From assembly GCA_037176725.1 (NCBI GenBank), contig JAZBRS010000020.1, forward strand, positions 101,512,501 to 101,576,500: a DNA stretch of 64,000 nucleotides, given 5' to 3'. Below the pieces are notes generated by a model that searched no databases, was not told where the DNA came from, and saw only the letters and a program-made list of their open reading frames with translations. Shown in pieces: positions 54,491 to 64,000 of this stretch; positions within the stretch are counted from its first letter, which is position 1, and every line of letters begins with the position of its first letter. The position numbers and the translations under genes are program-made. This DNA is from Posidonia oceanica. Taxonomy: Eukaryota; Streptophyta; Magnoliopsida; Alismatales; Posidoniaceae.

Positions 54491-56233
54491 GGGATGTCAG
54501 TTTGGCACTAATGCGGACCTCCTTAACATCTACCGCTGTGCCAATGTTGACTGCCACCGTTTCTTCTTCGACATGGAGGTTAGGCCCGTCTGGGTCATCA
54601 TCGTAAGGCTGGAACTCAGGCGGTGGTTCATCATTCTCATCTACTCCTGTGTCATCCTCCTCCTCATATGCAATGAGTTCCGAAAGGATCTCCTTGTCAA
54701 ATGTTGGATCTGTAATGTCGAATGAGTCAATATGTTCTGCCTCTTGATCCTGAAGATGCCTCAGGATGGTCACGCTCACCCGAGTATTTCTGTAAGCTCG
54801 GTGGGTGACTTCTGCTTGAATGGCCTTTGGCCCTGCTAATTGATCCAGCTGCTCTGCCTGTTCTGACACTGCTGTCATTGCTAGGGCTACCTGGACTGCT
54901 GGGATTGCTAAGTCTGCCTCCTCTGTTACTGCCTGTGCTGAGACTGCTGATGTCCCCTCTGTTACTGCCTGTGCTGAGACTGTTGCTAGCGTCCACCTGG
55001 GCTTCTGCAATCGCACCCTCCTCGTCATCTGAGGGTGTGTCGACATAATAGCCGCATATGGCTTCTTCAAAGTCCTGCCTGGCGATTCCTTTGCCTACGG
55101 GGTTGACCCTGGCTACTAGACATATCACCGGCTGGGGCATCTGCTCTACTGCTAGCTAGCTGGCTGGCTAATCTCCTGGTGCGACCGATCGCGGTACTAT
55201 GGCGATCAGAGATGCAAATAGGTCGACCAAGGACGCAACGGCAGGTGTGCCGACAGGGTCAGTGCTGTGGCTAGAGGAGAGGCAGAGGCGCTCTTCTGAG
55301 GGTCCGACAGCTGGGTGGCCATGTAGGGGGACAAAACGCCGGCATCCATGAGTAATGGTGGTTGTCTCACGGTAGAGGCCGCGGGGGCCCGCCACGAGGT
55401 TGGATCTGCTAAAGCTAATGGTTGTGTGGCTGATGGAGCCACCTAGCTTGCTCGTGGTGCTACTGATGAGGCGGGTCGAGTCCCGATGCCGCCTGATTCG
55501 GCTGACTACACCATCGGAAATGGTAACTTCTGTGCTGGTGCGGTTGCAGCCATGGATGGACTGCTGACTAGTGCCTGAAGCTGTGCTCCTGACTTTGGAG
55601 CTGTTGATGTAACTGTCGAAGGCACTGACAAGGCTACAGGAGGGGGAGAAACTGTCATGCCTGACACAGAGCTTGCTGAAACTGCCACTGTATCAGTACA
55701 GGGAAGGGCCAAGCAAACTAACCAAGATGTTGCAGAGTTGGACTGGACCTCCTTGCTGGTCCAGGCTGCTTCCTTTGTGCCAAGCTGCTCCTCATTTGAG
55801 TAGTAGTCTTCTACACAAACCCACTCCTCTGTCGGCAGTAGGGGCTCTGGCACAGCACTGGCTAGGCTGCAGCTGGGCTCGTGTTTGGGTCAAGAACACC
55901 TGCACTAACAAAGTTAGTGAGGTCTCGAGGACTCACGAGCTTCCAATTCTTCAGACGCGGGCGCTCACCATCGTAGGGCTGCCATTCATAGCCCAAACCT
56001 TCAAAATCTCTTCTCTCCTCAGCTACATTCAGCTTGACGATCCCTTGGCCGTGACGCCCGAGTGGCGTCCCCTTCACATAGCCCCACCTGTGCCAGATAT
56101 TCTCGACCATCCAAGAAGGGTTGCAATGAACAGCTAGAGAGCTGACACGTTCTAGATCAGGGATATTGTTAACCGGCTCAAACCGGTTAACACGATACAA
56201 GACATCTAACAGCTTAGGATCAAATTGGACAGT
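54491..56233 (-). pseudogene. Element F protease-RT linker
   Basis: From the protease end: LYRVNRFEPVNNIPDLERVS, then FEGLGYEWQPYDGERPRLKN (a Gly-rich GLGY segment common at this place in Ogre pol), PLLPTEEWVCVEDYYSNEEQ, a Ser/Ala/Thr-rich stretch, and the acidic lead-in FDITDPTFDKEILSELIAYE to RT. Frames change at about 55,860 and 55,140. Known Ogre elements splice an intron between protease and RT; I could not fix one here. Confidence 0.7.
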
Positions 56234-56695
56234 CTACTGGGAGACAGAAGAGACCGCCTCGACCAGCTCGTTATCAAAATTTTCTGCCATGACAGTGATA
56301 ATGTCGTCACCATAGTAGAATTTGATCATGCGGTGGAGGGTCGAGGGGATCACTTGATGCTTATGCAGCCAAGGGTGCCCAAGCAAGTGATTAAAAGAGG
56401 GCACTAGGTCGACGATGTAGAATTCTACCTCGAATACGACAGGGCCAATAGAAAGGGGAATAACCAAGACTCCCAAAGAATCATGGTACGTGTTGTCAAA
56501 AGAGGTCATTCCCTTCACGGCTGGCGTGATGTCCTCGGCTTTGAATCCGAGCTTCAGTGCTGTCTGCAGGGGGCAGACGTTAAGGCCTGACCCATTGTCA
56601 ACTAGCGAAAGGGGAATGCGAAAGCTTTTGTATTGCACCGTGATAAACAGGGGCTGATTATGGTTAGTCCCCGCTAGAGGTAGCTCATCGCTCAA
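56234..56695 (-). pseudogene. Element F aspartic protease
   Basis: Open for 153 codons: HNQPLFITVQYKSFRIPLSL, VDNGSGLNVCPLQTALKLGF (active site DNG), MTSFDNTYHDSLGVLVIPLS, FNHLLGHPWLHKHQVIPSTL. The DNG active site and no PR/RT fusion are usual for Ogre/Tat. The domain is intact in itself; the gag end and the RT are in separately broken frames. Confidence 0.88.
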
Positions 56696-57229
56696 AAAAG
56701 AGATGACCTACGGCTCCACGATCATACCCACCATATTCTCCAAGGTAGCAAGCTCAATGGATTGAGACACATGGGCGACTTGGAACACACGGAGGAAAGC
56801 CTCGCAGTGTTCGCAGGGTGAGTGTACTAGGTCCTAAATGGAGATGTCAGCCTTGACTTTTTTTAGCTGAGCCGTTATATCAGTGAAGGCTAGTCTTTTT
56901 TGGAGGTGGTGGGAGTGGCTCTGGTAGCGGGTTCTGCAGTAGTGGGACCAAAAGATTGGCCTACTGCCTAGGGTTGGCTTGTTGGCTCTGGTGGAGTAGG
57001 TTGGCTCACTGGTGGAGCGGGTTCTCGGCGGCTAGCCCTGGTTGCTAGGGTGGCAGGTCTGTACACCCTCCCCGACCGCGTGACCTCCGCACACATTTCT
57101 GTGACGTAGTCGTAAGGAATGCGGTGGGTATCCCTAATCAGGTTGATTACCAGGGGAGCACGAGCTACGAGCTCGAGAGAGGCCACCGAGGTCTTTGTTG
57201 TGTGGTGGATGGATAGGGAGGCTGTGATG
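56696..57229 (-). pseudogene. Element F gag-protease linker
   Basis: Contains VINLIRDTHRIPYDYVTEMC and a Pro/Thr-rich run (57,186-56,968), then AQLKKVKADISI and a TAG before DLVHSP. The sequence order matches element A 27,000-26,583. Confidence 0.7.
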
Positions 57230-59695
57230 GCTCTAGTTGGGACCTGGCTTGCAAGCTAATCTAGGGTTGAGCCTCTGATTGTATGGCAGGCCTCGCGGTA
57301 GCGCGCTCCGGCTTGGCGTCAGTCGGATCATGTGAATCCCTAACTCGAAGCCGGCAAGTGCCGCGTGATAAAGAGAGGAAGAGACAAGTACAGAAATGGG
57401 CTGGATAAGATCAGAGGAGTCGACTACGGATGTAGCAGACCTAGGCAGGAAAACAGAATGTGCACCTGAAGTCCCCACGCCTCCTGGGCCAGAATACTCC
57501 GGTAGAGGCTGGTGGACGATGCTGGGATTGGAGGATGCTACATCTAATGCAAGGGGGATGCTGATGAAGAAGTGTGTGTAGGTGCTGCCTCCTGTGTGTT
57601 GATAGCGATGACCTTACGGTTGATCAAGTCCTGCACGGTGCCCCGCAGTGTCAAGCAATTGTCCGTCGAGTGCCCGGTGGCTCGATGGAAATCGCAGAAA
57701 AGATTCGCACGGTACCACTCCAAAAGAGGGTTCGGCGGTGGGTGAATCTCGGAGAACCGGAGGAGCGACGCCACCTTGGGGAGGATGGCACTCAGCGGTT
57801 CCACTAGTGGAGTGAAACGACGCTGAGCATGGTGGGGCAATCTCTACCCTTGGTGTTGTCCTCACCAGACTGGTGCGGCACGATAGACCGGTTGGGCAGT
57901 GGTGGTGATCTGTGGTGTGTGGGGTGCACTAGGTGTGGGTGCATACACTGCCTGATTTGGGCGAAGTGGAGCTACCATGTGGATAGGAGCGGTGGGAGAG
58001 TCGACGTAGGCGACGGCGGTCCGCGGGGGATCCCTCCTCCTAGGGTTGTTATTGTTGCCTCTGTTGTTGTTGGTGTTGCTGCTGCTGCCGCCATGGCCGC
58101 TACTGGAGGTGGTGGCCTGCTTGGCGAAGGTGGAGAGTGTCGAGAAGTTGCCGCTCCGCAGGGAGCTCTCCACGCAAGTGCCAGCCCGAATCAGTGATGC
58201 AAAGGTGGTGACAGGCTGGATGGCAAGCAGAGCACCGGTGGATGGCTGCATGCCTTGGATTACGATCTCGATAAACTCCTTGTCGGAGGGTCTATCGCGG
58301 ACCTACGAGGCAAGGGCGCGCCAACGGCCGACGTACTCCCCGAATGGCTCGTTATTCCTCTGCTTGATTGCGACAAGGTCCTTGCGCTTAGGGACCAAGT
58401 CGAGGTTGAAGGAGTACTGTTCCAGGAACGCCCTGCTAAGGTCGTCCCAACTCCTAATGGCGGCCATATCAAGTGATGTAAACCACTTGAGGGCCGGGCC
58501 AGTAAGACTTTTCTGGAACAGGCGGATGAGCAACCTGTCGTCAACCTGAAGCTGAGTGAGGTCTCCACAATATGCCTTCAAATGGGTGATGGGGCAACCC
58601 TTACCATTAGACTTCTCGAAGTCCGAGATTTTGATCTTCAAGGGGAGTACCGCCTCTGGAAAATAGCAGAGGTCCTGGAAATGGTAAGAGTGGAGATCCG
58701 TGCCCTACACTTGACGAAGTGCTTTCTTTAGTACGGCAAACCTATTGTCGTAGGGATCTGGATTAGCTACCAAAGGAGATGGAGCAGCAAGGGCAAGGGC
58801 CACATGCGCCGTATGGGTCGCACCGAGGTGCTCCTCCGAATCCACCATCGCGTTGCCTAGTGGCGCAACGTGATGGCCGGTGTATCCGTGCAAGTGTGCA
58901 GTGGGTGGTGTAATGTATGCAAGGGAAAAAACCTAATGATGCACAGGATAAGGGTAGGCCTGATGCTATGTAGTGAGTAGTGGAGAGTGTGGGAGCAGCA
59001 GCTACTGCACCAGCACGGTGCCGGGCTGCGGGCCAAAGGAGTGCTACACTCCAGCCAGCCCCACCAGGTGGCAGAGGGGTATGCTGTGTAGTGAGTACTG
59101 TGTATGTAGAGGGCAGAGGCTGCGCCCCTATCACCGTAGTGGAGAGCAGCTTAGGTGATGGCTGGGGCGGCGGTGCAGTGGGAAATGCCGGAACAGGATG
59201 CAAGGGGACCTCAGGAATAGAAGGAGCCAAGGAGGGGCGAGCGGATAGAACCATGCCCTAAAAGGTTTGAGCAAGCTCCATTAGACACTGGTACCATACC
59301 TCAGGAGGCCCGTCAATGGGGTTACTGAGGTGCAGCACCGGCAAGGGACCGGATCCAAGAGGAAAGGACACAGACTATCCAGGAGGTGAGGATCCTATAG
59401 AAATGGTCGCCGCAGCAGGGCCAGTGCCATAGATGATATGGCCCTAGGGGTTAGAGGTGGTCGGGATAGTCTCCGGGATGCAGGTGGTAGTCACCAAGGT
59501 AGCCTCGATGACAGGATCTGAAGGGGCATAGACCTGCCCAAGCCCTGCGGGATGCAGGGGTGCCCCAGACACAAAGGGGGGAAACTCTAGTGTCACAAGG
59601 GGCATAAAAGGGGTCAAGAGGAGAGTCAGAGGGACCGAAGTGGAAACCCCCTCCGTGACTGCAGTAAGCAGAGGCTCAAGAGTGCGTTGGGCCAT
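57230..59695 (-). pseudogene. gag: gag of element F
   Basis: The start ATG at 59,695-59,693 (MAQRTLEPLL) is chosen because A and B begin alike there. An upstream in-frame start at 59,770 is less likely. The N-terminal Pro/Thr-rich part has TAGs at about 59,444, 59,385 and 59,258. The gag domain reads KKALRQV-stop-GTDLHSYHF, GCPITHLKAYCGDLTQLQVD, LKWFTSLDMAAIRSWDDLSR and FNLDLVPKRKDLVAIKQRN. After an Asn/Ser-rich linker comes the zinc knuckle CDFHRATGHSTDNC (57,693-57,652), complete as C-x2-H-x4-H-x4-C. The frame changes near 58,950 and 57,480. It would be the particle protein of the element. Confidence 0.9.
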
Positions 59696-60905
59696 GGCTG
59701 ACCGCGAGCGAGTAAAAACAGGGCTGCGACAAAAAGGAGAAGGATGACGCCTAAGGGGAGCTATCATCACAAAAGCGAGTAGCTCGGGAAAGGAAGGTCG
59801 AGAGCAGATGTCGCGACAGGGATGTTAGTGAAGAGAAGGACTCGAGCTCCAGCTAGGGAACTCGCTCACTGATCTCTCTCTCTGCGACAAGCAGAGCAAA
59901 CAGGTGTTAGAACCTGAAAGAAAAAAATGCAATTGTTTTAGTGGTGGCATGGATGCATGCATGCAAATGGTATGCTGTCTAGTATGCCCTCTCTTATCAA
60001 TCTAGTGTGTCCTAGTAGGTTGTCTACTTCGGACTCTCACAAGTGTACAGGTCACCGACTCGGTCAGAAAGTAAGGCTCCCGTCTAGACCCCGTCCAGAG
60101 CTCAGGTATAACGAGTGGTGCATTAGTGGCCTTGACCCTACCTGAGCATAGGTTGTACCCTCTAGTAGCACCGACACGACCCCTGACAAGGGGGGATAGA
60201 CCGACCAACTCGCCCTATGCCAAAGCAACCGAATGAGAGACCGGGACTATCCTTCTCAAACTGGTAGGTAGACTTAGGGATGAGAAGATGCATGCCCTAT
60301 ATGATGCTTCATGCAAATGATTAGTGTTTTTTAATCTTGCATGTTTTATTAAAATCAGGGGGTGATTGTGTGTTTGCATCTCTAGTTGCTCCTAGATTTG
60401 ACTTTTACTTGCTGATTTTAATTTGCCAAGGGGGGAGCAACCAGTCTCTAGTTGTCCTTAGGCCTAATGCGAAAGGGGAAGAAAATCACCCAAGCATAGC
60501 ACGCAAACAACACACATCATTTCAAAAAGCATGCTCATGGTATGTGCTAAGTGTTGTGTCACATGGATAGTGAAGACAAAGACAATCAGCACATCAAAAG
60601 GCATTTATAAGCAAGGTATGTGTGTAAGTGAAGTGGCATAGCATGTTTGTGTAAATGAAGCCAACCACAAAGCAAAAGGCATGGATTAATGCGGTAAATC
60701 AAACAAACATGGCAATTATTCACTAAGGTAAGCGAAATGCATGAATTAACGCAATAATCAAGCAGTTAAAGCAAGTAAAATGCTAAATTAAGCAAGAGAA
60801 GAAAATTGAATGCAATAAGTAAACAAGCAGGGCAAGTAAGTGCTAAATAGGGAGATAAGCCACACAGAAAATGGAAAAGGCAGAAACAAAAGCCGGAGTC
60901 TAGTA
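59696..60905 (-). other. Leader of element F
   Basis: It includes an acceptor-like TTTGCTCTGCTTGTCGCAG (CAG at plus 59,884-59,882), the conserved inverted repeat (60,009-60,034) and the frameshifted relative of the short leader ORF (60,208-60,002). 60,300-60,890 is A-rich with AAGCA/TAAG words and holds no gene. Confidence 0.78.
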
Positions 60906-60923
60906 TCCCCAGCAGAGTCGCCA
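60906..60923 (-). other. Primer-binding site of element F
   Basis: Minus TGGCGACTCTGCTGGGGA, six bases (GGAAAG) past the LTR end. This is the canonical Ogre/Tat PBS. Confidence 0.88.
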
Positions 60924-60929
60924 CTTTCC

Positions 60930-63690
60930 TATGACCGTCTCCCACGCTCGACCACGGCGATTCTCGCAACGCTGCCATAGCTTGCAATGCGATCGTGCCG
61001 TGAGAGAGAGGGGAGAAGTCACGGTCAGCGATGAATCCAGGGAGAAAACTCGACTCGAAAACACCGAGAAATCGGTGAAAAATGCAAAGGAAAATGGAGT
61101 CACCACCTAATCTATTAAAAACGGGAAGACTAGGTAAACCGAAAGAAAACATGCGAGTAAAACTCAAGCAATGCTAGAAAAAGCCAATCCAATCCAAATG
61201 GATATGACACAAGGTTAATGCGACCCAAAGAAAGGGTAAGGACTCCTATTACGTACGGGGAAGGTATTAGGCACCCTTGACACGCCCGTGGAATCGGTCT
61301 TTCTTGACTTTTCCGCTCTTGTGTGGCAAAATGTTGGCAGGTTAGTGCTAGTTTATATTTGCCCGGAGGTGGTATGCAGGATGCAATTGTAAACCATGCA
61401 AGTTTAGCAAAACATGCTTGAAAGCGATTGATTAAATCAAAGCGTCGTAAAGCACAATAAACAGCGTCAGAAAAACAAAACAGATGCCAGAAACAACTAA
61501 TCCAACGAGCGAGAAGCGATGATAAGGTGGCTGGACACTCTGTCTGGATCAAGACAAGAGTCGCCGGTCTCAGGGGCATCTGAGTAGGTCACCGATCAGG
61601 GGGGCGCCGGAGACAGAGACTCCGCTCCCCACACAGAAGCATTCAAGGCCACAAAAAGATGCAAAAGAAATGATGCAAAACTGTAAATTGGAACTTGGAA
61701 ACCACAGATCAGACATCCAATTTCAAAAGCAATGTAGGATTCAAGCATGTAAGCAGATTGGCAAAGCGGCAAGCCGGCAAAACAGGTGGCTCACCCTCTG
61801 CTGAAACTATAGGTTGGGTCGCCAGTTCAAGCAGCGTCCAGCCAAGTCACCGCAGTAGGGGGTGCCAAGGCTGGTTGCCTTTGAAGCAGGCAACGACCAT
61901 GCATGGGTTCCCAGGTAGTGGGTTTCATCGCCAAATACAAGGTGGAAATCGAATGCATAAAAGAGATCCAAGCATACAGACATGAAGCCAATACATACAG
62001 GAATCGAAACATGCATTCAGATCTAAAAAACATTAAGTCGGTCGCAAGGTATATTGGCCTGAAGTCGGCCGAAGGGCTGACTGGAGTTGCAGACCAATTT
62101 CCCATTGAGGAGGCGACGGATGTGCAACTCCACTAGCCCAAACAGCGAACTTCCAGGCGTCACCAAGAACTCAAATGGAAATCTAAAGCTACAGGCATGC
62201 AAATCATAGTACCAGCAATACAAGCATATAATCATTAAGCAGAATGGAGCTTCGAGTCAGCCAGAGCAACGACTCAAAGTCCGGCTGGCAGACAGAAGCG
62301 GTTGCAGGTCAGTCGCCGGTCTCACCGACGGCTGAACTGGCAGTCCGATCACCAGACTTCAACAGCCAATTCTGCCACCTAGGCGAAGCAGAAAAATGCC
62401 GGAGGGGTTGGGGAAGCACGACGGCATTCCCACGAACCCAACCACACCCTCGGTGTGGAAAATTGTGGATCGAGGCAGTCAACCCACCTCCTCCTCGTTT
62501 GGCCACTGGAGCTCGCTGTTCTCCGGCCACAGAGGCAGCTGTAGGGGCGTGGCTCCAATTGGGAAGCACTGAGGTGTCGAGGAGGATGCGTGGGCTCAGT
62601 TACAGGCGGAAGAAGGAGGCTGAAGCCTCCTTCCCGCCACTGTCGGCGGCTTATCGGCGTTGCCGCACGTCGTCAGCCGTTGGGCCGGCTGAGAGTGCTT
62701 TCATGCAAATTGAAAGTGGGGAAAGAGAGGGGAGGTGTCCAGGAACCTTCCCAGACCCTCAAACTTGCAAGGTAAGAGTGGGCTTACCTTTTGTGGCTCG
62801 CCAGTGCAACGAATGCCACCGGAGAAGACGCCGGAGCTGAGGAAGATGACGTCGGTGTGGCTCGGGGAGGCTTCCGAGATGCTAGAACACACGCGGGAAA
62901 GGCTTGGGAACACTCTGGGATTACTCACGGATTTGCTCTAGGGGGAATCAGGGTCTAGAGTGGGGGAGTCACTCTGGTTTCATTATGCAAATGGCCGACG
63001 ATTGTGTGTGATCAATAGGTTCTCATGCAAAGAAGTTGGTTTTGTTCAAGGGGTGGCACTAGGCACGAGGAGGGAGCAACACAGTCAGGGAGTGTGAGAG
63101 CAGGTCTCACGGGCCGAGGGAGTGGCGGAGGAGCTCAAGTCAAGGCTAGCTGTTGGTGTTGACGTCGAGGAAGCTAGGTAGGCGGCTAGCGAGGAGGTCG
63201 AGGTCGGCGAAGAGAGGGCTTGTGAGAGGGGGAAAGGGGGCGGTCGGGGGTGTCAAGTTAGTGGATTTGTCGCATAGCCAGTGTAGCGCATGAGTGCGGA
63301 CAAGTCGGAGGAGAGAGGCGGCCGGCAACGGCCATGTGGGATGGGTTCGAACGGTGCTCTGATTTGCAGGTTCAGTCGCCTAGTGCATTGGCGCCTAACC
63401 TAGTCGCCCCTGAGAGTGGCGACAGGTCCGAGTCGCCCCTACAAGCGGCGACCAAACGTGCAGCTTAGTTGGGTTGGGCTTTGGGCTTAGGTTTGGCTTG
63501 GTTGTTGGGTAAGTTTTTAAGTTAAAATGTGAAGTGGGAAAAAAAAGTGGGTTGGGTTTTGGGTTAAGTTTTGGTAAGCCTTGGGTAGGGTTTTTGGGTA
63601 GGTCTGGAACAGGATCCTCTGAGCCATCTTCCGAGCAGACTTCTAGAGATTCTCTGACTGAAAAAGACCCGTCAAAATGGGGTGTCTATA
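60930..63690 (-). repeat. 5' LTR of element F
   Basis: 2,761 bp. On minus it starts TATAGACACCCC (terminal TG mutated to TA) and ends GGTCATA (CA mutated), aligned with the 3' copy. The conserved block is at 61,229-61,314. GC-rich exon-like DNA at 62,300-62,790 (in minus sense, from the right) ends in a donor AAG|GTAAGC. Confidence 0.92.
62782..62790 (-). promoter_or_regulatory. 5' splice-site-like AAG|GTAAGC in F 5' LTR
   Basis: AAG at plus 62,790-62,788 and GTAAGC at 62,787-62,782. The 3' LTR keeps the same site. Joined to the acceptor at 59,882 it would remove about 2.9 kb, including PBS and leader, from a gag mRNA. This is an inference. Confidence 0.45.
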
Positions 63691-64000
63691 CATAGCATCT
63701 ATCGCCCTCGGCGTATAGTTAAAGGCAATCATTGCCGAAATTCCTGCATATGCAAGCGTTAAGCCTAGAAAGACCGATTCTCGGACGTATCGGGGGTGCC
63801 TAACACCTTCCCCATGCGTAACAGGAGTCCTTACCCTTTCTCTTGGCCCACTATGACCATTATGCCCTCATCCTAGGCACGAGTCATAGCATTGCATAGC
63901 ATTTGCAGCTTTTTGCATGGTTTTCATGCTTTTCCTCGGTTTTGCTTGTCTCCCGATTTAATAGACACGATGGTGACTCTGATTTTATCTTATCTTTCTT
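63691..64000 (+). repeat. LTR-E, right part (continues past the window), with CATAG duplication at 63,691-63,695
   Basis: CATAG repeats the last five bases of the left part (37,636-37,640). LTR sequence then resumes: the conserved block at 63,760-63,846 (AAGACCGATTCTCGGACG) and the PBS-like GATGGTGACTCTG at about 63,968. The same order in LTR-C (16,440-16,710) confirms this is the continuation of 34,714-37,640. Confidence 0.9.

Larger units (their letters stand above)
37641..63690 (-). mobile_element. Element F: 26,050-bp complete Ogre/Tat-type LTR retrotransposon
   Basis: Minus-strand order: 5' LTR (63,690-60,930), PBS, leader, gag, protease, RT, RNase H, archaeal-type RNase H, integrase, extra DUF7745-like ORF, 61-bp array, PPT, 3' LTR (40,378-37,641). 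Target duplication CATAG is perfect and LTR-E is collinear across the insertion. The size is at the top of the known Ogre range, 6.7 kb of it being the tandem array. LTR copies differ at very roughly one site in ten over the 250 bp compared by eye, and gag-pol has many stops, so it is an old, dead copy. Its pol is the only near-complete set in the window. Confidence 0.93.

Noticed and set aside
1..64000. Host protein-coding gene in the window
   Set aside because: Every codon-like stretch traces to retrotransposon gag-pol, the DUF7745-like ORF inside F, or repeats; no intact exon-intron gene could be supported by eye.

Overview
The window is land-plant nuclear repeat DNA, most likely intergenic or pericentromeric heterochromatin of a seed plant with a large genome. 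I see no host gene, rRNA, tRNA or bacterial-type gene. All recognisable coding sequence is Ty3/gypsy retrotransposon gag-pol of the Tat/Ogre type. The evidence is a second, archaeal-type RNase H after the normal one, a DNG-type protease, a C-x2-H-x4-H-x4-C zinc knuckle, LTRs of 2.5-6 kb and a primer-binding site TGGCGACTCTGCTGGGGA. Every coding region is broken by stops and frameshifts. The species cannot be named from this sequence.

Layout. Element A (minus strand) is the oldest layer. Its leader (33,623-34,713), gag (33,622-33,295 and 29,378-27,283), protease, RT, two RNases H and integrase (26,582-21,682, continuing at 2,691-2,069) are split by later insertions. These are: LTR-G (1-2,068, plus), which cuts the integrase C-terminus; element B (2,692-21,681, plus, 18,990 bp, target duplication CAAGG), which cuts the integrase core; a Tekay-like solo LTR D (29,384-33,289, minus, TTAGG/TAAGG), which cuts gag; and LTR-E (from 34,714, plus), which cuts the leader. 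Element B carries a further LTR, C (10,836-16,866). LTR-E is itself split by element F (37,641-63,690, minus, 26,050 bp, target duplication CATAG) and resumes at 63,691 until the window ends.

Element F is structurally complete: 5' LTR 60,930-63,690, PBS 60,906-60,923, leader, gag, protease, RT, RNase H, archaeal-type RNase H, integrase ending at 51,276, an extra sense ORF related to the plant DUF7745/plant-mobile-domain family (about 48,330-49,640), a 6.7-kb array of about 110 copies of a 61-bp repeat, a polypurine tract and the 3' LTR 37,641-40,378. Element B has LTRs, PBS, leader, gag and PPT but no pol. It shares the leader, gag and final 160 bp with F, so it is a gag-only derivative that would need pol from an F-like partner.

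The least expected signal is structural. Three unrelated tandem-repeat families (61 bp in F; 48-51 bp in B; about 230 bp with a 57-bp core in LTR-E and LTR-G) are all built from units holding two consecutive hairpins. Conserved non-coding signals also recur: an 80-bp block in all seven LTR copies, a leader inverted repeat in A, B and F, and splice-donor/acceptor pairs that would remove the PBS and leader from a gag mRNA.
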